From Candidatus Saccharibacteria bacterium (GTDB taxonomy: Bacteria; Patescibacteriota; Saccharimonadia; Saccharimonadales; Saccharimonadaceae), in assembly GCA_016789455.1 (NCBI GenBank), contig JAEUQU010000002.1, positions 1-64,000 of the forward strand: DNA of 64,000 bases, in the 5' to 3' direction. Positions 15,972 to 23,692 of this stretch are shown here, one piece after another. The notes under the pieces are model-generated. The model worked only from the letters and a program-made list of their open reading frames with translations. It did not search any database and had not been told where the DNA came from. The position numbers were made by a program, and so were the translations under genes. The stretch's first letter is position 1, and each line of letters opens with the position of its first letter.

Positions 15972-16544
15972 TCAGTTGCGGAAATAACGGTTGGGCCGGC
16001 TGAACAGATAGAGCGCACTGAACAGGCAGAGCGCCGACATCAGCACGAACAACACCGGGAATCCGAAGTACTTGCCAATCAGGCCGCCGACCACACCACC
16101 GGTGGCGATGGCCAGGTAATTGCTGGCTTCCCAGATGCTCCAGCGGGTGCCTTCCAGGCGCTTGGGGCCGATCTGGTCGGTGTAGAGCGCATCATACGCC
16201 GGGGCGATGAAGGCCTGCGACATGCCGATCCAGGCCTGGACGATGAAGAGGCTGAGCACGGAATCGACCGCCAGGTAGGCGGCGAAGCCGATGGCGCAGA
16301 ACAGATAGCCCAGCGCCACTAATTTTTGCTTGTGCCGGCTCTTATCGGCCCGCTTGCCGGCAGCCACTACTACACAGGCGGCCACCAGAGCAAAGGCGGT
16401 GCTGGCCAGGCCGGCGTCCAGCACGTCACCGCCGACCTTCTGCACAAAGATAGCCTGGAGCGGCGCGAACATGGCCGCCGAACTCAGCACCAGAAAATCA
16501 ACGAAGAGGATGATGCGGAGGGGGCGGTTGAGGTAGCGTTTCAT
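15972..16544 (-). CDS. Half-size MFS transporter-like protein
   Basis: 190 aa with six predicted membrane helices. The start resembles the N-terminal half of a major facilitator (MKRYLNRPLRIILFVDFL, then GKRADKSRHKQK in the helix 2-3 loop, a typical MFS basic loop). Normal MFS permeases have twelve helices and about 400 residues; no remnant of a second half lies downstream, so this is a stand-alone half, as found in other CPR genomes. It might act as a homodimer. Substrate unknown. Confidence 0.78.
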   Translation of the reverse strand: MKRYLNRPLRIILFVDFLVLSSAAMFAPLQAIFVQKVGGDVLDAGLASTAFALVAACVVVAAGKRADKSRHKQKLVALGYLFCAIGFAAYLAVDSVLSLFIVQAWIGMSQAFIAPAYDALYTDQIGPKRLEGTRWSIWEASNYLAIATGGVVGGLIGKYFGFPVLFVLMSALCLFSALYLFSRPNRYFRN

Positions 16545-16557
16545 GTAAAATGTGATT

Positions 16558-16968
16558 TTATTCGATTAGTTTTAAATAGTACGAGTTGCTGCCTGCTAGG
16601 GTGAAACCGTTGCTTACAGGTTTGCCGTACACTTCTACTCGTTTGCCTATCAGTGCTTTCAGGCACTGGTCTTCGTGCGGTATGCCGAGCGTACCAAACG
16701 GTATGTTTCCATCGCCCATGCCCGGCCTCGCGGCAATCTTCTTGCCGTCCACCATTATGTAATACTGACTGTCCGCCAGAGGAGTGCAGCGACCTCCTTC
16801 AAAGCCGGTGATGGTGCCAGTAAAGCGCACGCTACCTTCAGGATGTGCTTGTTGAAAGTAGTAAGAATACATTGGAGCAAACAGTAGTGCAAGAAGGGCG
16901 AGCCCGACGATTGCAATGACAGTAAGAATGGGTGCTTCAAGCTTCTTTTGTGACAAGGGGCGGCTCAT
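16558..16968 (-). CDS. Membrane-anchored small protein (unknown)
   Basis: 136 aa from ATG 16968 (MSRPLSQKKLE); a non-ATG start six codons upstream is possible. One hydrophobic helix (about residues 14-36) then an extracytoplasmic domain with GSVRFTGTITGFEGGRCTPL, DGKKIAARPGMG and RVEVYGKPVSNG, which looks like an OB-fold-type beta barrel. Ends just before the half MFS gene on the same strand (13-bp gap), so they may be cotranscribed. Function unknown. Confidence 0.65.
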   Translation of the reverse strand: MSRPLSQKKLEAPILTVIAIVGLALLALLFAPMYSYYFQQAHPEGSVRFTGTITGFEGGRCTPLADSQYYIMVDGKKIAARPGMGDGNIPFGTLGIPHEDQCLKALIGKRVEVYGKPVSNGFTLAGSNSYYLKLIE

Positions 16969-16989
16969 GCCTAGACTATAGCACAAGCA

Positions 16990-17430
16990 CTACCGGCCAT
17001 GCCCATGAAAACCAGGCACCGAATCACCATCGTCACTACTTGTGTATCCCCATGCTTGCTGCCACGCCCGCATCTGTCCAATCTCCTGCGTCTGAGCAGT
17101 CATGATAGCGCCGGATAACTGCTTGATTTCATCGTGCTTGGCCTGTGTTTCTGCCAGCTTGGCCATGGCCACCGCGCCCTCGTGATGGATGATCATCTGC
17201 TTTATGAACTCGCGGTCAAAATCGTCGCCGGTTTCGCCGCCCAGACTGCTGGTCATACTGTCCATGCTGGTGTGCATGTCGGTAGTCACGGTAGTGCTGC
17301 TAAAACTGCTGGAGCTATGTGTCGATGACGCACTCTCTGTGCCTTGCTTCTCAAAGCTGGCGGCCGTTGCCACCAGTAACCCACCGGCGATGAAGCTGAT
17401 GATACCCGTCAATAAAACCTTCGTATCCAT
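16990..17430 (-). CDS. DUF305 protein, copper-operon member
   Basis: 146 aa. Signal anchor (residues 5-26), Ser/Thr-rich linker, then a DUF305 helical domain with DREFIKQMIIHHEGAVAMAK, followed by a second helix QTQEIGQMRAWQQAWGY. The Met/His-rich IIHHEGAV motif fits periplasmic or surface copper handling reported for DUF305 genes near copper operons. ATG 17430 has AGGGAGGAA upstream. Third gene of the DUF4396-csoR-DUF305 operon, 30 bases after csoR. Confidence 0.85.
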   Translation of the reverse strand: MDTKVLLTGIISFIAGGLLVATAASFEKQGTESASSTHSSSSFSSTTVTTDMHTSMDSMTSSLGGETGDDFDREFIKQMIIHHEGAVAMAKLAETQAKHDEIKQLSGAIMTAQTQEIGQMRAWQQAWGYTSSDDGDSVPGFHGHGR

Positions 17431-17460
17431 GATCGTATTCCTCCCTCCTTATAGTATGCG

Positions 17461-17742
17461 CTACAAAATCCGGCCGATCGCCTTAATCAGTTCCTCTGTC
17501 TTGGCGTCACGCCCGGCCGGCCCGATGTCCGGGTCGCTCAGGCAGTGGCGAGTGTGCTCGCCCAGCAGCTCCAGGGCCACCTGGTCCAGGGCCGAGCGGG
17601 CCGCGGATATCTGCGTCAGGATGTCGATGCAGTATTTGTCGTCCTGGACCATACGGTTGATGCCGCGGATCTGGCCCTCTACGCGGTTGAGGCGCCGCTC
17701 TACCACGTCTTTTTTGGCGGCGTAGCCGTAGGTGTGGCTCAT
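17461..17742 (-). CDS. csoR: CsoR-family copper-sensing repressor
   Basis: 93-aa all-helical repressor of the CsoR/RcnR family. Copper ligands occur with canonical spacing: Cys38, His63 and Cys67 (YCIDIL and GEHTRHC), matching C-x24-H-x3-C of CsoR. The RRLNRVEGQIRGI helix is the usual DNA-binding surface. Its start overlaps the stop of the upstream DUF4396 gene by four bases. A palindrome at 18226-18244 upstream of the operon fits its operator, implying autoregulation by Cu(I). Confidence 0.93.
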   Translation of the reverse strand: MSHTYGYAAKKDVVERRLNRVEGQIRGINRMVQDDKYCIDILTQISAARSALDQVALELLGEHTRHCLSDPDIGPAGRDAKTEELIKAIGRIL

Positions 17743-18215
17743 GCGTGTCCCCTATGAGTATGGTGATTGTGGTCATGCTGCGCATGTACCAGCGCATGCC
17801 CCTTGCCGCGCTGCAATAGGTACCTGTTGACCGGATACGCCGCGGCAAAGGCGGCCACCAGCGCAAGACTCATGCCAAGCCAAAAGACTGGGTTAACCAG
17901 CCCGGCATCCATGGCGCCGGGGATGGCTGCCATGACGGCGTTATCGACGATTTCCATGGTGGCGATGGAGAGCGTGTCGGCTGCCAGCACCAGCGGCAGG
18001 GCGGCGGCAAGCGTCATGCCGCTGCGCACCAGTGGCAGCAGCGAAAGGGCATAGCCAAAGACAAAGGCCAGGCCGACGGCGATGACAATGGTGGCGATAG
18101 TGCTTAGCCCCAGAGCTGTGCCGATGATAAGCCCCAGTATTTCGCCGATGGCACACCCCGTCAGGCAGTGCAGGGTAGCGCTGGCGGCCAGGGCGTTTAT
18201 ATTTGAGTGTTTCAT
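17739..18215 (-). CDS. DUF4396-type membrane protein of the copper operon
   Basis: 158 aa, four predicted membrane helices. The N-terminal LHCLTGCAIGEILGLIIG motif (CxxxC plus a Gly-rich helix) is typical of DUF4396 proteins. It ends with a His-rich cytoplasmic or surface tail (HALVHAQHDHNHHTHRGHA), a probable metal-binding segment. First gene of the CsoR operon. Likely contributes to copper transport or resistance, inferred from the neighbours and from metal-type residues. Confidence 0.8.
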   Translation of the reverse strand: MKHSNINALAASATLHCLTGCAIGEILGLIIGTALGLSTIATIVIAVGLAFVFGYALSLLPLVRSGMTLAAALPLVLAADTLSIATMEIVDNAVMAAIPGAMDAGLVNPVFWLGMSLALVAAFAAAYPVNRYLLQRGKGHALVHAQHDHNHHTHRGHA

Positions 18216-18225
18216 AGTGACCTCC

Positions 18226-18244
18226 TATACCCCCATAGGGTATA
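18226..18244. promoter_or_regulatory. Putative CsoR operator
   Basis: TATACCCCCATAGGGTATA, an imperfect palindrome with the C-run/G-run pattern of CsoR sites, located 10 bases upstream of the DUF4396 start. A second TACCCCC half lies just beyond (around 18249-18256). Confidence 0.8.
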
Positions 18245-18353
18245 CCGCATACCCCCGACCGTCAAGCTGCCAGTAAGATATCTCCTTGCCAAAGCGCCGC
18301 AGCCTGGCCTATGGTGAGGTGAATAACACTATCTATTCCAGGAAGGGGCCAGC

Positions 18354-19292
18354 ATGAAAGCAGCACAGATCAGTGAATACGGGGACGCATCGGTCATCAC
18401 CATCAACGAGATTGCCAAGCCGGTGGCGGGCGAGGGCCAGGTAGTAGTGGCGGTGCACGCTGCCAGCATCAACCCTTTTGACACCACCATCCGGCAGGGC
18501 TATATGCAGGAGATGATTCCGCTTGAGTTCCCAGTGACACTGGGCGGCGACATCGCCGGCGAGATAGTGGAGGTGGGTCAGGGCGTCGAAGACTTTGAAG
18601 TGGGCGACACGGTCTACGGCCAGGCCAACGTGGTAGCCGGCAACAGTGGCGCCTTTGCCGAGTTCGCGGCCACCAAGGCAGACCAGATCGGCCGGGCACC
18701 GGCGGGCATCAGCATTCTGGAGGCCGCCTCATTGCCGCTGGCTGGCGTCAGTGCCGTGCAGGCTCTGACGGAGCATCTTGACCTGCAGGAAGGCCAGAAA
18801 ATCTTTATCCACGGTGGCGGCGGAGGCATCGGCTCGATGGCTATCCAGATTGCCAAGCACATCGGCGCGCACGTGGCCACGACGGCGACGGGTGACCGCG
18901 TGGAGTTTGTCCGCAGCCTTGGCGCCGACGAGGTCATCGACTATAAGACGCAGGATTTCACTGAAGTACTTGCCGATTACGACGCTGTCTTTGATACGGT
19001 CGGCGGCGACGATTTTGCCCGTACCCTGGACGTGCTGCGGCGCGGCGGCACCGCCGTCTCGATGATCGCCCAGCCTGACGAGGCCAAGGCTGCCGAACTC
19101 GGCGTCACCGCCCTGATGCAATCCACCGGCGTTACCACCGACCGGCTGGACAAGCTGACCGCCCTGGTGGAAGACGGCGTGGTCAAGCCGCAGGTGGACA
19201 AGACCTTTCCGCTGGCGCAGGTGGCCGAAGCCTTTGCCGCGCGTGAGGGTGGGGCGGTGAAGGGGAAGGTGGTGTTGCAGATTACGGCGTAA
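18354..19292 (+). CDS. Zinc-independent MDR oxidoreductase (quinone oxidoreductase-like)
   Basis: 312-aa medium-chain dehydrogenase/reductase. N-terminal GroES-like fold with INPFDTTIRQGY and LGGDIAGEIVEVG, then a Rossmann NADP domain (IHGGGGGIGSMAIQIAKHIG). No catalytic or structural zinc cysteines are present. SD GGAAGG lies before ATG 18354. It should reduce quinones or enones with NADPH in the cytoplasm. Single gene, convergent with the P-loop gene at 19294 with only one base between them. Confidence 0.9.
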   Translation: MKAAQISEYGDASVITINEIAKPVAGEGQVVVAVHAASINPFDTTIRQGYMQEMIPLEFPVTLGGDIAGEIVEVGQGVEDFEVGDTVYGQANVVAGNSGAFAEFAATKADQIGRAPAGISILEAASLPLAGVSAVQALTEHLDLQEGQKIFIHGGGGGIGSMAIQIAKHIGAHVATTATGDRVEFVRSLGADEVIDYKTQDFTEVLADYDAVFDTVGGDDFARTLDVLRRGGTAVSMIAQPDEAKAAELGVTALMQSTGVTTDRLDKLTALVEDGVVKPQVDKTFPLAQVAEAFAAREGGAVKGKVVLQITA

Positions 19293-19293
19293 C

Positions 19294-19941
19294 CTAAAGC
19301 TCGGCAACTACGATGTCGCTAAATGCCGCTTCAAAGCTGGTCAGTCGCTTTTTCGACTCGGCGGCAGACGAGGTGGCATATTGGCGTATCGAACTCTCTA
19401 ATGCCGGACTCAATTCGCGTGAGCTACAAAAGCTGATAAATTCCGCTTTGTCGACAAGTTCCCAGAGGCGCTTTGGCAGACCGGCATGGTAGTCTTCGGT
19501 AGTCTGTATAAACCGGCTTGTAATATTGCGTTCATACGCATCGAGGTGGACAGGATGGAAGTAAAGAAAAAGGAAGTCGGTATATCCGGCAAAGAGTGCT
19601 TGCAGGGTGGTGGTATTTGCGACAGCCCCATCAATGATAAGGGGCTGCCCGGTAGTATGCTTGGCCTCGATCAGCTTCCGGGTTGCTGTTAAGAAAGCGT
19701 CAATAAGTTTCCGGTTCGTGTCGTCTTTGTAAATCTCGACGAATGCCGTCTTATGGTCCCGTATTCCCATTGGTTTAATGACATGCTCATTTACGACCTG
19801 ATCAAGTTCAATGATCTCGTAACCAGATGCTTCTGCCAATTTGCTGGCAAATGTAGATTTGCCGGTGCAGGTCTTGCCGGAAATATGAATGAGTTGCGGG
19901 CGCTTTTGTTGAACGAGGTGATAAGCTTCATCGATGGTCAT
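19294..19941 (-). CDS. P-loop kinase-like protein
   Basis: 215 aa. Walker A motif HISGKTCTGKST (about residues 19-30) and a conserved EIIELDQVV acid strand place it among small-molecule or adenylate-kinase-like P-loop enzymes. A QPLIIDGAVAN strand and a basic region (ERNITSRF) may form lid and sensor parts. Substrate cannot be assigned. Codon use is more AT-rich than that of the neighbouring reductase. Confidence 0.75.
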   Translation of the reverse strand: MTIDEAYHLVQQKRPQLIHISGKTCTGKSTFASKLAEASGYEIIELDQVVNEHVIKPMGIRDHKTAFVEIYKDDTNRKLIDAFLTATRKLIEAKHTTGQPLIIDGAVANTTTLQALFAGYTDFLFLYFHPVHLDAYERNITSRFIQTTEDYHAGLPKRLWELVDKAEFISFCSSRELSPALESSIRQYATSSAAESKKRLTSFEAAFSDIVVAEL

Positions 19942-20038
19942 AGGTGCTTCGAGTATATCAAAGACGCTGTTGTGCTGTCGCTGCCTGAAATGTTACGCTT
20001 ATGGTATATAGTCAAACAACAAAAAAGGTCACTGGCAT

Positions 20039-20938
20039 ATGTCATCGCTCCCTGGCTACCACTTCCACTCCACCAAACGCACGGCGGTGCCTGGCGCCTT
20101 GGTGGCGGCGGTCATCGGGCTGACGGGTATCGTGCTGCTGGGCGGTGTCTTTGCCGCCGGGCGGGTGGTGGCGTTTGAGGCAGAGGATGCTGAGGGTGTA
20201 GCGACCGGTACGGCCGGTGCGCATGCCCTGCAGGATGCGGCTGCCTCAAACAGTAAAGCTCTCCGTTTCGGCCTTGCCCCAGTGACTGATGATGGCGGGG
20301 ATGATGCTGGCGGCGGTGACGACCCGACCGACCCGACCGATCCGGGTGACGACGGCGGTGTCATTACCGACCCGGGCGACGACGGCACTACTGCTGAGTG
20401 TGCCGCTCCGGCCGGCGCAGCCATGCAGGACACGGAGGGCGACACGTACTACTGGGAAATCACCGGCGACCGGCTGGATATGGTCCTGAGTATCAAGGAT
20501 CTGCCGGAGCCATGGGCCGGGCATATCAAGAAGTATGCCGAAGTGTGGTCGGCCGGGCCGTGCGTCAAGATAAAGGTTATCGCCGAAGCCTGCGGCGATA
20601 CGCAGCCGTGCCTGCCAGTCGTCATCGATAATGCCAATCCAGGCATCGGCGGTGTTGACCGTGACACTGAGGGCAGGGTCTTTAAACGGGCGCAGATTGC
20701 GCTTAACGAGACCGCGCATGCGGCAGCGGCAGACGCCGACGGGGAGCGGAAGATTACAGCCGGCCATGCCATCGGCCGCGCGCTTGGCCTGGGATTGCGC
20801 ACGACGCCGGAGATACTGATGTCTTCAGTGCGGCCGCTCGTCGGAGGTAGTACCGCCCCGGATTCAGTTGATTTCGAAAACTTAAAAGTGCTGTATGGCT
20901 CGCAGGTAAGCGGCATGGCTGGAGGGAGCAGTAACTAG
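20039..20938 (+). CDS. Catalytically degenerate matrixin-like protein (pseudoprotease)
   Basis: 299 aa. Same layout as the three other protease paralogs: basic N-terminus, membrane helix (about 17-40), EAEDAEG...ASNSKALRFGL module, Asp/Gly/Pro linker (DPTDPTDPGDDGG), C-terminal domain. At the zinc site it reads TAGHAIGRALGLGLR where its neighbour has TVVHEMGHTLGLKHR: the first His is kept, the catalytic Glu is Ala, the second and third His are Arg and Leu. The Met-turn ILMSS is kept. It is intact, so a regulatory, scaffold or binding role is more likely than decay. The next gene starts at the very next base. Confidence 0.85.
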   Translation: MSSLPGYHFHSTKRTAVPGALVAAVIGLTGIVLLGGVFAAGRVVAFEAEDAEGVATGTAGAHALQDAAASNSKALRFGLAPVTDDGGDDAGGGDDPTDPTDPGDDGGVITDPGDDGTTAECAAPAGAAMQDTEGDTYYWEITGDRLDMVLSIKDLPEPWAGHIKKYAEVWSAGPCVKIKVIAEACGDTQPCLPVVIDNANPGIGGVDRDTEGRVFKRAQIALNETAHAAAADADGERKITAGHAIGRALGLGLRTTPEILMSSVRPLVGGSTAPDSVDFENLKVLYGSQVSGMAGGSSN

Positions 20939-21847
20939 ATGGCACAACTACCTGGCTATCATTTCAATAAGCGCAAGAACACTGTGGTGCCGGGCGCCAT
21001 CGTGGCGACTATCGTCGGCGTGACGGGTATCGTGCTGCTGGGCGGCGTCTTTGCGGCCGGACCGGTGGTGGCCTATGAACCGGAGGATGCGTTTGACGGC
21101 GCACCGGGCACCAACGGCCTGCATGTGGTAGAAGACACCGGCGCATCCAATAGCAAGGCGCTGCGCTTTGGTCTGCTGCCGGCAACTGATGACGGCACGA
21201 ACGAACCCGACCCGGATCCTGATCCAACCCCCGACCCTGATCCAGTAGAACCCGACCCGGAACCAGATCCCAAGCCAGACCCGGATCCCACCCCGACCCC
21301 CGAGCCGAAGCCTTGTACCATGCCGCCCGAAGGCGTCGTGCTTGATTCCGAACCAGGAGAGCGCCCGTGGCGCATGAACGGTGCCGTCTTTACGCCCACC
21401 TTCAGCATCGCCGGCATGAGTGCGGAATGGGGCAACCATGTCAAGCGGGCTGCCGCCGAGTGGTCGCGCAGCTACTGCATCGACGCTTCGGTCATCACCA
21501 CGGCCTGTACTGCCGATATCTATGCCTGCATTCCGGTGAGTGAGGCCAAGCTGGCCCCGAACGGTAACGTCCCGACGCTTGGCCAGGCGCCATACACCAA
21601 GGATAATGAAGGGTACACCATCAAAGCCTCGCTGCAGCTGGACCCTGCCGCCCACGCGGGCTATCCGGCCACCGAGGCGCTCTCGACCGTGGTGCACGAG
21701 ATGGGGCATACCCTGGGCCTGAAGCACCGGCTGACGGCCGGCCTGATGCTTTCGGCCAATGCCAAGGCCGGCGGCACGCCGCAACTTCCGGACAATACTG
21801 ATTTTTATAACATCGCAGTGATTTACGGTCGGCAGCTAAGCCAGTAG
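20939..21847 (+). CDS. Anchored matrixin-like zinc metalloprotease 3
   Basis: 302 aa, partner of the degenerate gene directly upstream (no spacer). Membrane helix at about 18-40, YEPEDAF...ASNSKALRFGL module, a long Asp-Pro repeat linker (PDPDPTPDPDPVEPDPEP type, about residues 98-126), then a protease domain with STVVHEMGHTLGLKHR and Met-turn LMLSA. Cysteines RSYCID, TTACTAD and YACIP suggest disulfides outside the cell. The linker would hold the protease away from the membrane or wall. Confidence 0.87.
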   Translation: MAQLPGYHFNKRKNTVVPGAIVATIVGVTGIVLLGGVFAAGPVVAYEPEDAFDGAPGTNGLHVVEDTGASNSKALRFGLLPATDDGTNEPDPDPDPTPDPDPVEPDPEPDPKPDPDPTPTPEPKPCTMPPEGVVLDSEPGERPWRMNGAVFTPTFSIAGMSAEWGNHVKRAAAEWSRSYCIDASVITTACTADIYACIPVSEAKLAPNGNVPTLGQAPYTKDNEGYTIKASLQLDPAAHAGYPATEALSTVVHEMGHTLGLKHRLTAGLMLSANAKAGGTPQLPDNTDFYNIAVIYGRQLSQ

Positions 21848-21865
21848 GCAGACGCTCATAAAAAC

Positions 21866-21900
21866 AAACAGCCTCCCCTCCACGGAGGCTGTTTGCCCGT
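21866..21900. terminator. Terminator after protease 3
   Basis: AAACAGCCTCC ... GGAGGCTGTTT, a perfect 11-bp stem with A and T flanks suitable for both strands. Confidence 0.8.
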
Positions 21901-21919
21901 GGAAGGGAGGCGGCGCCGT

Positions 21920-22528
21920 TCAGACGCTGACCGTTCCGCTGCGGATGGTGGTGACCGCCTCCAGGATGTCCTGAAGGTGATCCTCGGCACCGTCCCAGAG
22001 GTAGACATGCTCGATGGTGGTGCCGTGGTACACGATGGCCCAGGTCGCCCCGGTCACCTCGAACCGGCGGCGGGCGAACAGGTCGCCCTCCGGCTCCAGC
22101 TCGCTGATGCACGTGTCTCCATCGGTGGCCACACGGGGATCGTTGCGCCGTGCCGTGCAGTCGTCCAGCGCGCTGTCGGCGTGCATGGGACTGATCTGGT
22201 ACCACTCGATGCCCGCCGCCAGCAGCGCGTCGACGACATCCTTGATGGGGAAGATCGGGCGCGCCGGGTCGAGCCGGAGCTGGATCTTCCGGTGGCGGGA
22301 GTTGCCGTTGGTCTTGCGCCCGGCGTAGCCGCTCAGGAGGGGCACCATGGCCCGCTTGACGCGCTTGCTGCCCTGCATGATCTTGACGTGCAGCTTGCGG
22401 GACTGGCCGGTACCCAGTAGCTCGATGATGAAGTCGTGTTCACTGTCGAGGGGGTGGCGCTGGCCGCAGGTGATGAGCTGGGGGCCCGACATGACGTGGC
22501 CGTTGTGGGTGTTGAGGAAGATGTCCAC
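21920..22528 (-). CDS. GC-rich protein of unknown function
   Basis: 202 aa. GTG 22528 is chosen because AGGAGT lies just upstream. Basic centre (KIMQGSKRVKRAMVPLL, RKTNGNSRHRKIQLRL) and an acidic C-terminal half with HVYLWDGAEDHLQDILEAV. No membrane helix or signal. It has the layout of families A/B/D/E (own consensus promoter, GC-rich coding sequence) but no clear sequence match to them. Confidence 0.65.
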   Translation of the reverse strand: MDIFLNTHNGHVMSGPQLITCGQRHPLDSEHDFIIELLGTGQSRKLHVKIMQGSKRVKRAMVPLLSGYAGRKTNGNSRHRKIQLRLDPARPIFPIKDVVDALLAAGIEWYQISPMHADSALDDCTARRNDPRVATDGDTCISELEPEGDLFARRRFEVTGATWAIVYHGTTIEHVYLWDGAEDHLQDILEAVTTIRSGTVSV

Positions 22529-22563
22529 GGGTACTCCTTGTTCGGGAACAATGGTCGCGCATA

Positions 22564-22592
22564 ACTATACAACGTATAATTGCTCATGTCAA
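22564..22592 (-). promoter_or_regulatory. Promoter of the gene at 21920
   Basis: Minus strand TTGACA (22587-22592), 17 nt, TATAGT (22564-22569) preceded by TTG. Confidence 0.75.
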
Positions 22593-22628
22593 ATAAAGTG
22601 TTGATGTTGTAGACCTAGATACTAGTAG

Positions 22629-22997
22629 TTATTCAGGATGGTTAAGCGCAATAATGTAGCCCTCATGAATAATATTGCCGTTTACTTTTGCATCCTCAAG
22701 TATATGTTGGCCCGCTTTGAATTGACGCAGCATTAATTTGATGAAATGCTGGTTCTTATCGTATATAACAACTCGAGCTATATCATCCCTTTCGGAAGGT
22801 TCTAGTTCATCTTGAAGAATTTTAATCAAACTACGGAATACTTCCTTGTTGTTTTCCCCAGTAATCCAATCGGCACTAATAAGGATAGACCATTTGTCTA
22901 CCAACTCATCCATCTTGAGTACTGCAAAAAGAATGACAGGTCGGTCTTCATTTATCTCTATGAACTTCGCAAGAACTCTAGCGTAGCTCTCTGACAT
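22629..22997 (-). CDS. Putative partner of the HEPN-like protein
   Basis: 122 aa from ATG 22997 (MSESYARVL); an ATG two codons upstream is possible. AT-rich. Its pattern of a strand DKWSILISADWI, helix EVFRSLIKILQDEL, strand IARVVIYD and end GNIIHEGYIIA resembles reduced nucleotidyltransferase (MNT)-like proteins, though no GSxxxGDxD motif is present. The start codon overlaps the stop of the HEPN-like gene (TAATG), so the two are coupled, as in HEPN/MNT toxin-antitoxin pairs. Function is an inference from layout. Confidence 0.6.
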   Translation of the reverse strand: MSESYARVLAKFIEINEDRPVILFAVLKMDELVDKWSILISADWITGENNKEVFRSLIKILQDELEPSERDDIARVVIYDKNQHFIKLMLRQFKAGQHILEDAKVNGNIIHEGYIIALNHPE

Positions 22998-23464
22998 TAC
23001 CATCTTTTTAGCCTCGTCATTGTTTTTAGTATACTATCATCATCTGCATACAGAGCATCGTACAGCGCTTTTGCGTTAGCCTCTTGAAAGTTTGCCTGCA
23101 TTCGTGGATCGTAACGCATTGCTGTGTAATCCTTATTTCCAAAAATGAGCGGAGCGGTAAAAATAGACCAGTTTTGGAAAGCATTAGCGTTTATCATCGG
23201 CTTGCGCACGCTAAATACATCCGTCATTCCACTGATTTTTAGCAGACGGTCAAATTTGTGCGACTTAAAATATTTATCATCGTCATGATTTGCTTCAGGA
23301 TAAGTCTCGAAACGCAGTGCTTTACAGGCTGCGGCTTTCAAAGCCAGCTCAAGTGCCATGGCCATCACATAGACCGCCATCTCCCAGTCTTTCATGTCAA
23401 TTAGTTTCTTAGCAATCACAACCCGAGAGCGGGCGATTGCTTTTAAATCAATCCCTGATGCCAT
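22997..23464 (-). CDS. HEPN-domain-like protein
   Basis: 155 aa from ATG 23464. The N-terminal half has two helices (IARSRVVIAKKLIDMKDWEM, then AVYVMAMALELALKAAACKA) in the typical HEPN pattern A..A..L....W..A...A..A.E.ALKA. The central SHKFDRLLKISG fits the H-x-L-x-x-L helix of HEPN families. The usual RxxxxH ribonuclease motif is not evident. AT-rich and coupled to the gene downstream. Possible toxin-antitoxin or nucleotide-linked regulatory pair. Confidence 0.65.
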   Translation of the reverse strand: MASGIDLKAIARSRVVIAKKLIDMKDWEMAVYVMAMALELALKAAACKALRFETYPEANHDDDKYFKSHKFDRLLKISGMTDVFSVRKPMINANAFQNWSIFTAPLIFGNKDYTAMRYDPRMQANFQEANAKALYDALYADDDSILKTMTRLKRW

Positions 23465-23550
23465 TATGTTTACGATTATAACATAATATCCATAACTTAT
23501 CAAACGCAATTTATAAAAAGGGCTATTATAAGCCCTTTGCATACAAAACC

Positions 23551-23628
23551 TGGGGCGAATGATGGGGCTCGAACCCACGGCCTCCGGAGCCACAATCCAG
23601 CGCTCTAACCTACTGAGCTACATCCGCC
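23551..23628 (-). tRNA. tRNA-His (GTG)
   Basis: Cloverleaf with acceptor GCGGATG/CATTCGC, D-stem GCTC, anticodon loop ATTGTGG, T-arm GTGGGTTCGAGCCCCAT. An additional G at position -1 faces C73, the histidine identity pair. CCA is encoded. Confidence 0.97.
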
Positions 23629-23692
23629 ATATGTGTACGTCGAGTGCAATTCTACCACAGTTATGGGCGAAGTGAAAGGCTTGGCCTGGTGC

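Noticed and set aside
15972-16544. Half MFS gene as a truncated pseudogene
   Set aside because: No second half is found in any frame downstream and the protein ends cleanly after helix six; stand-alone halves occur in CPR genomes.
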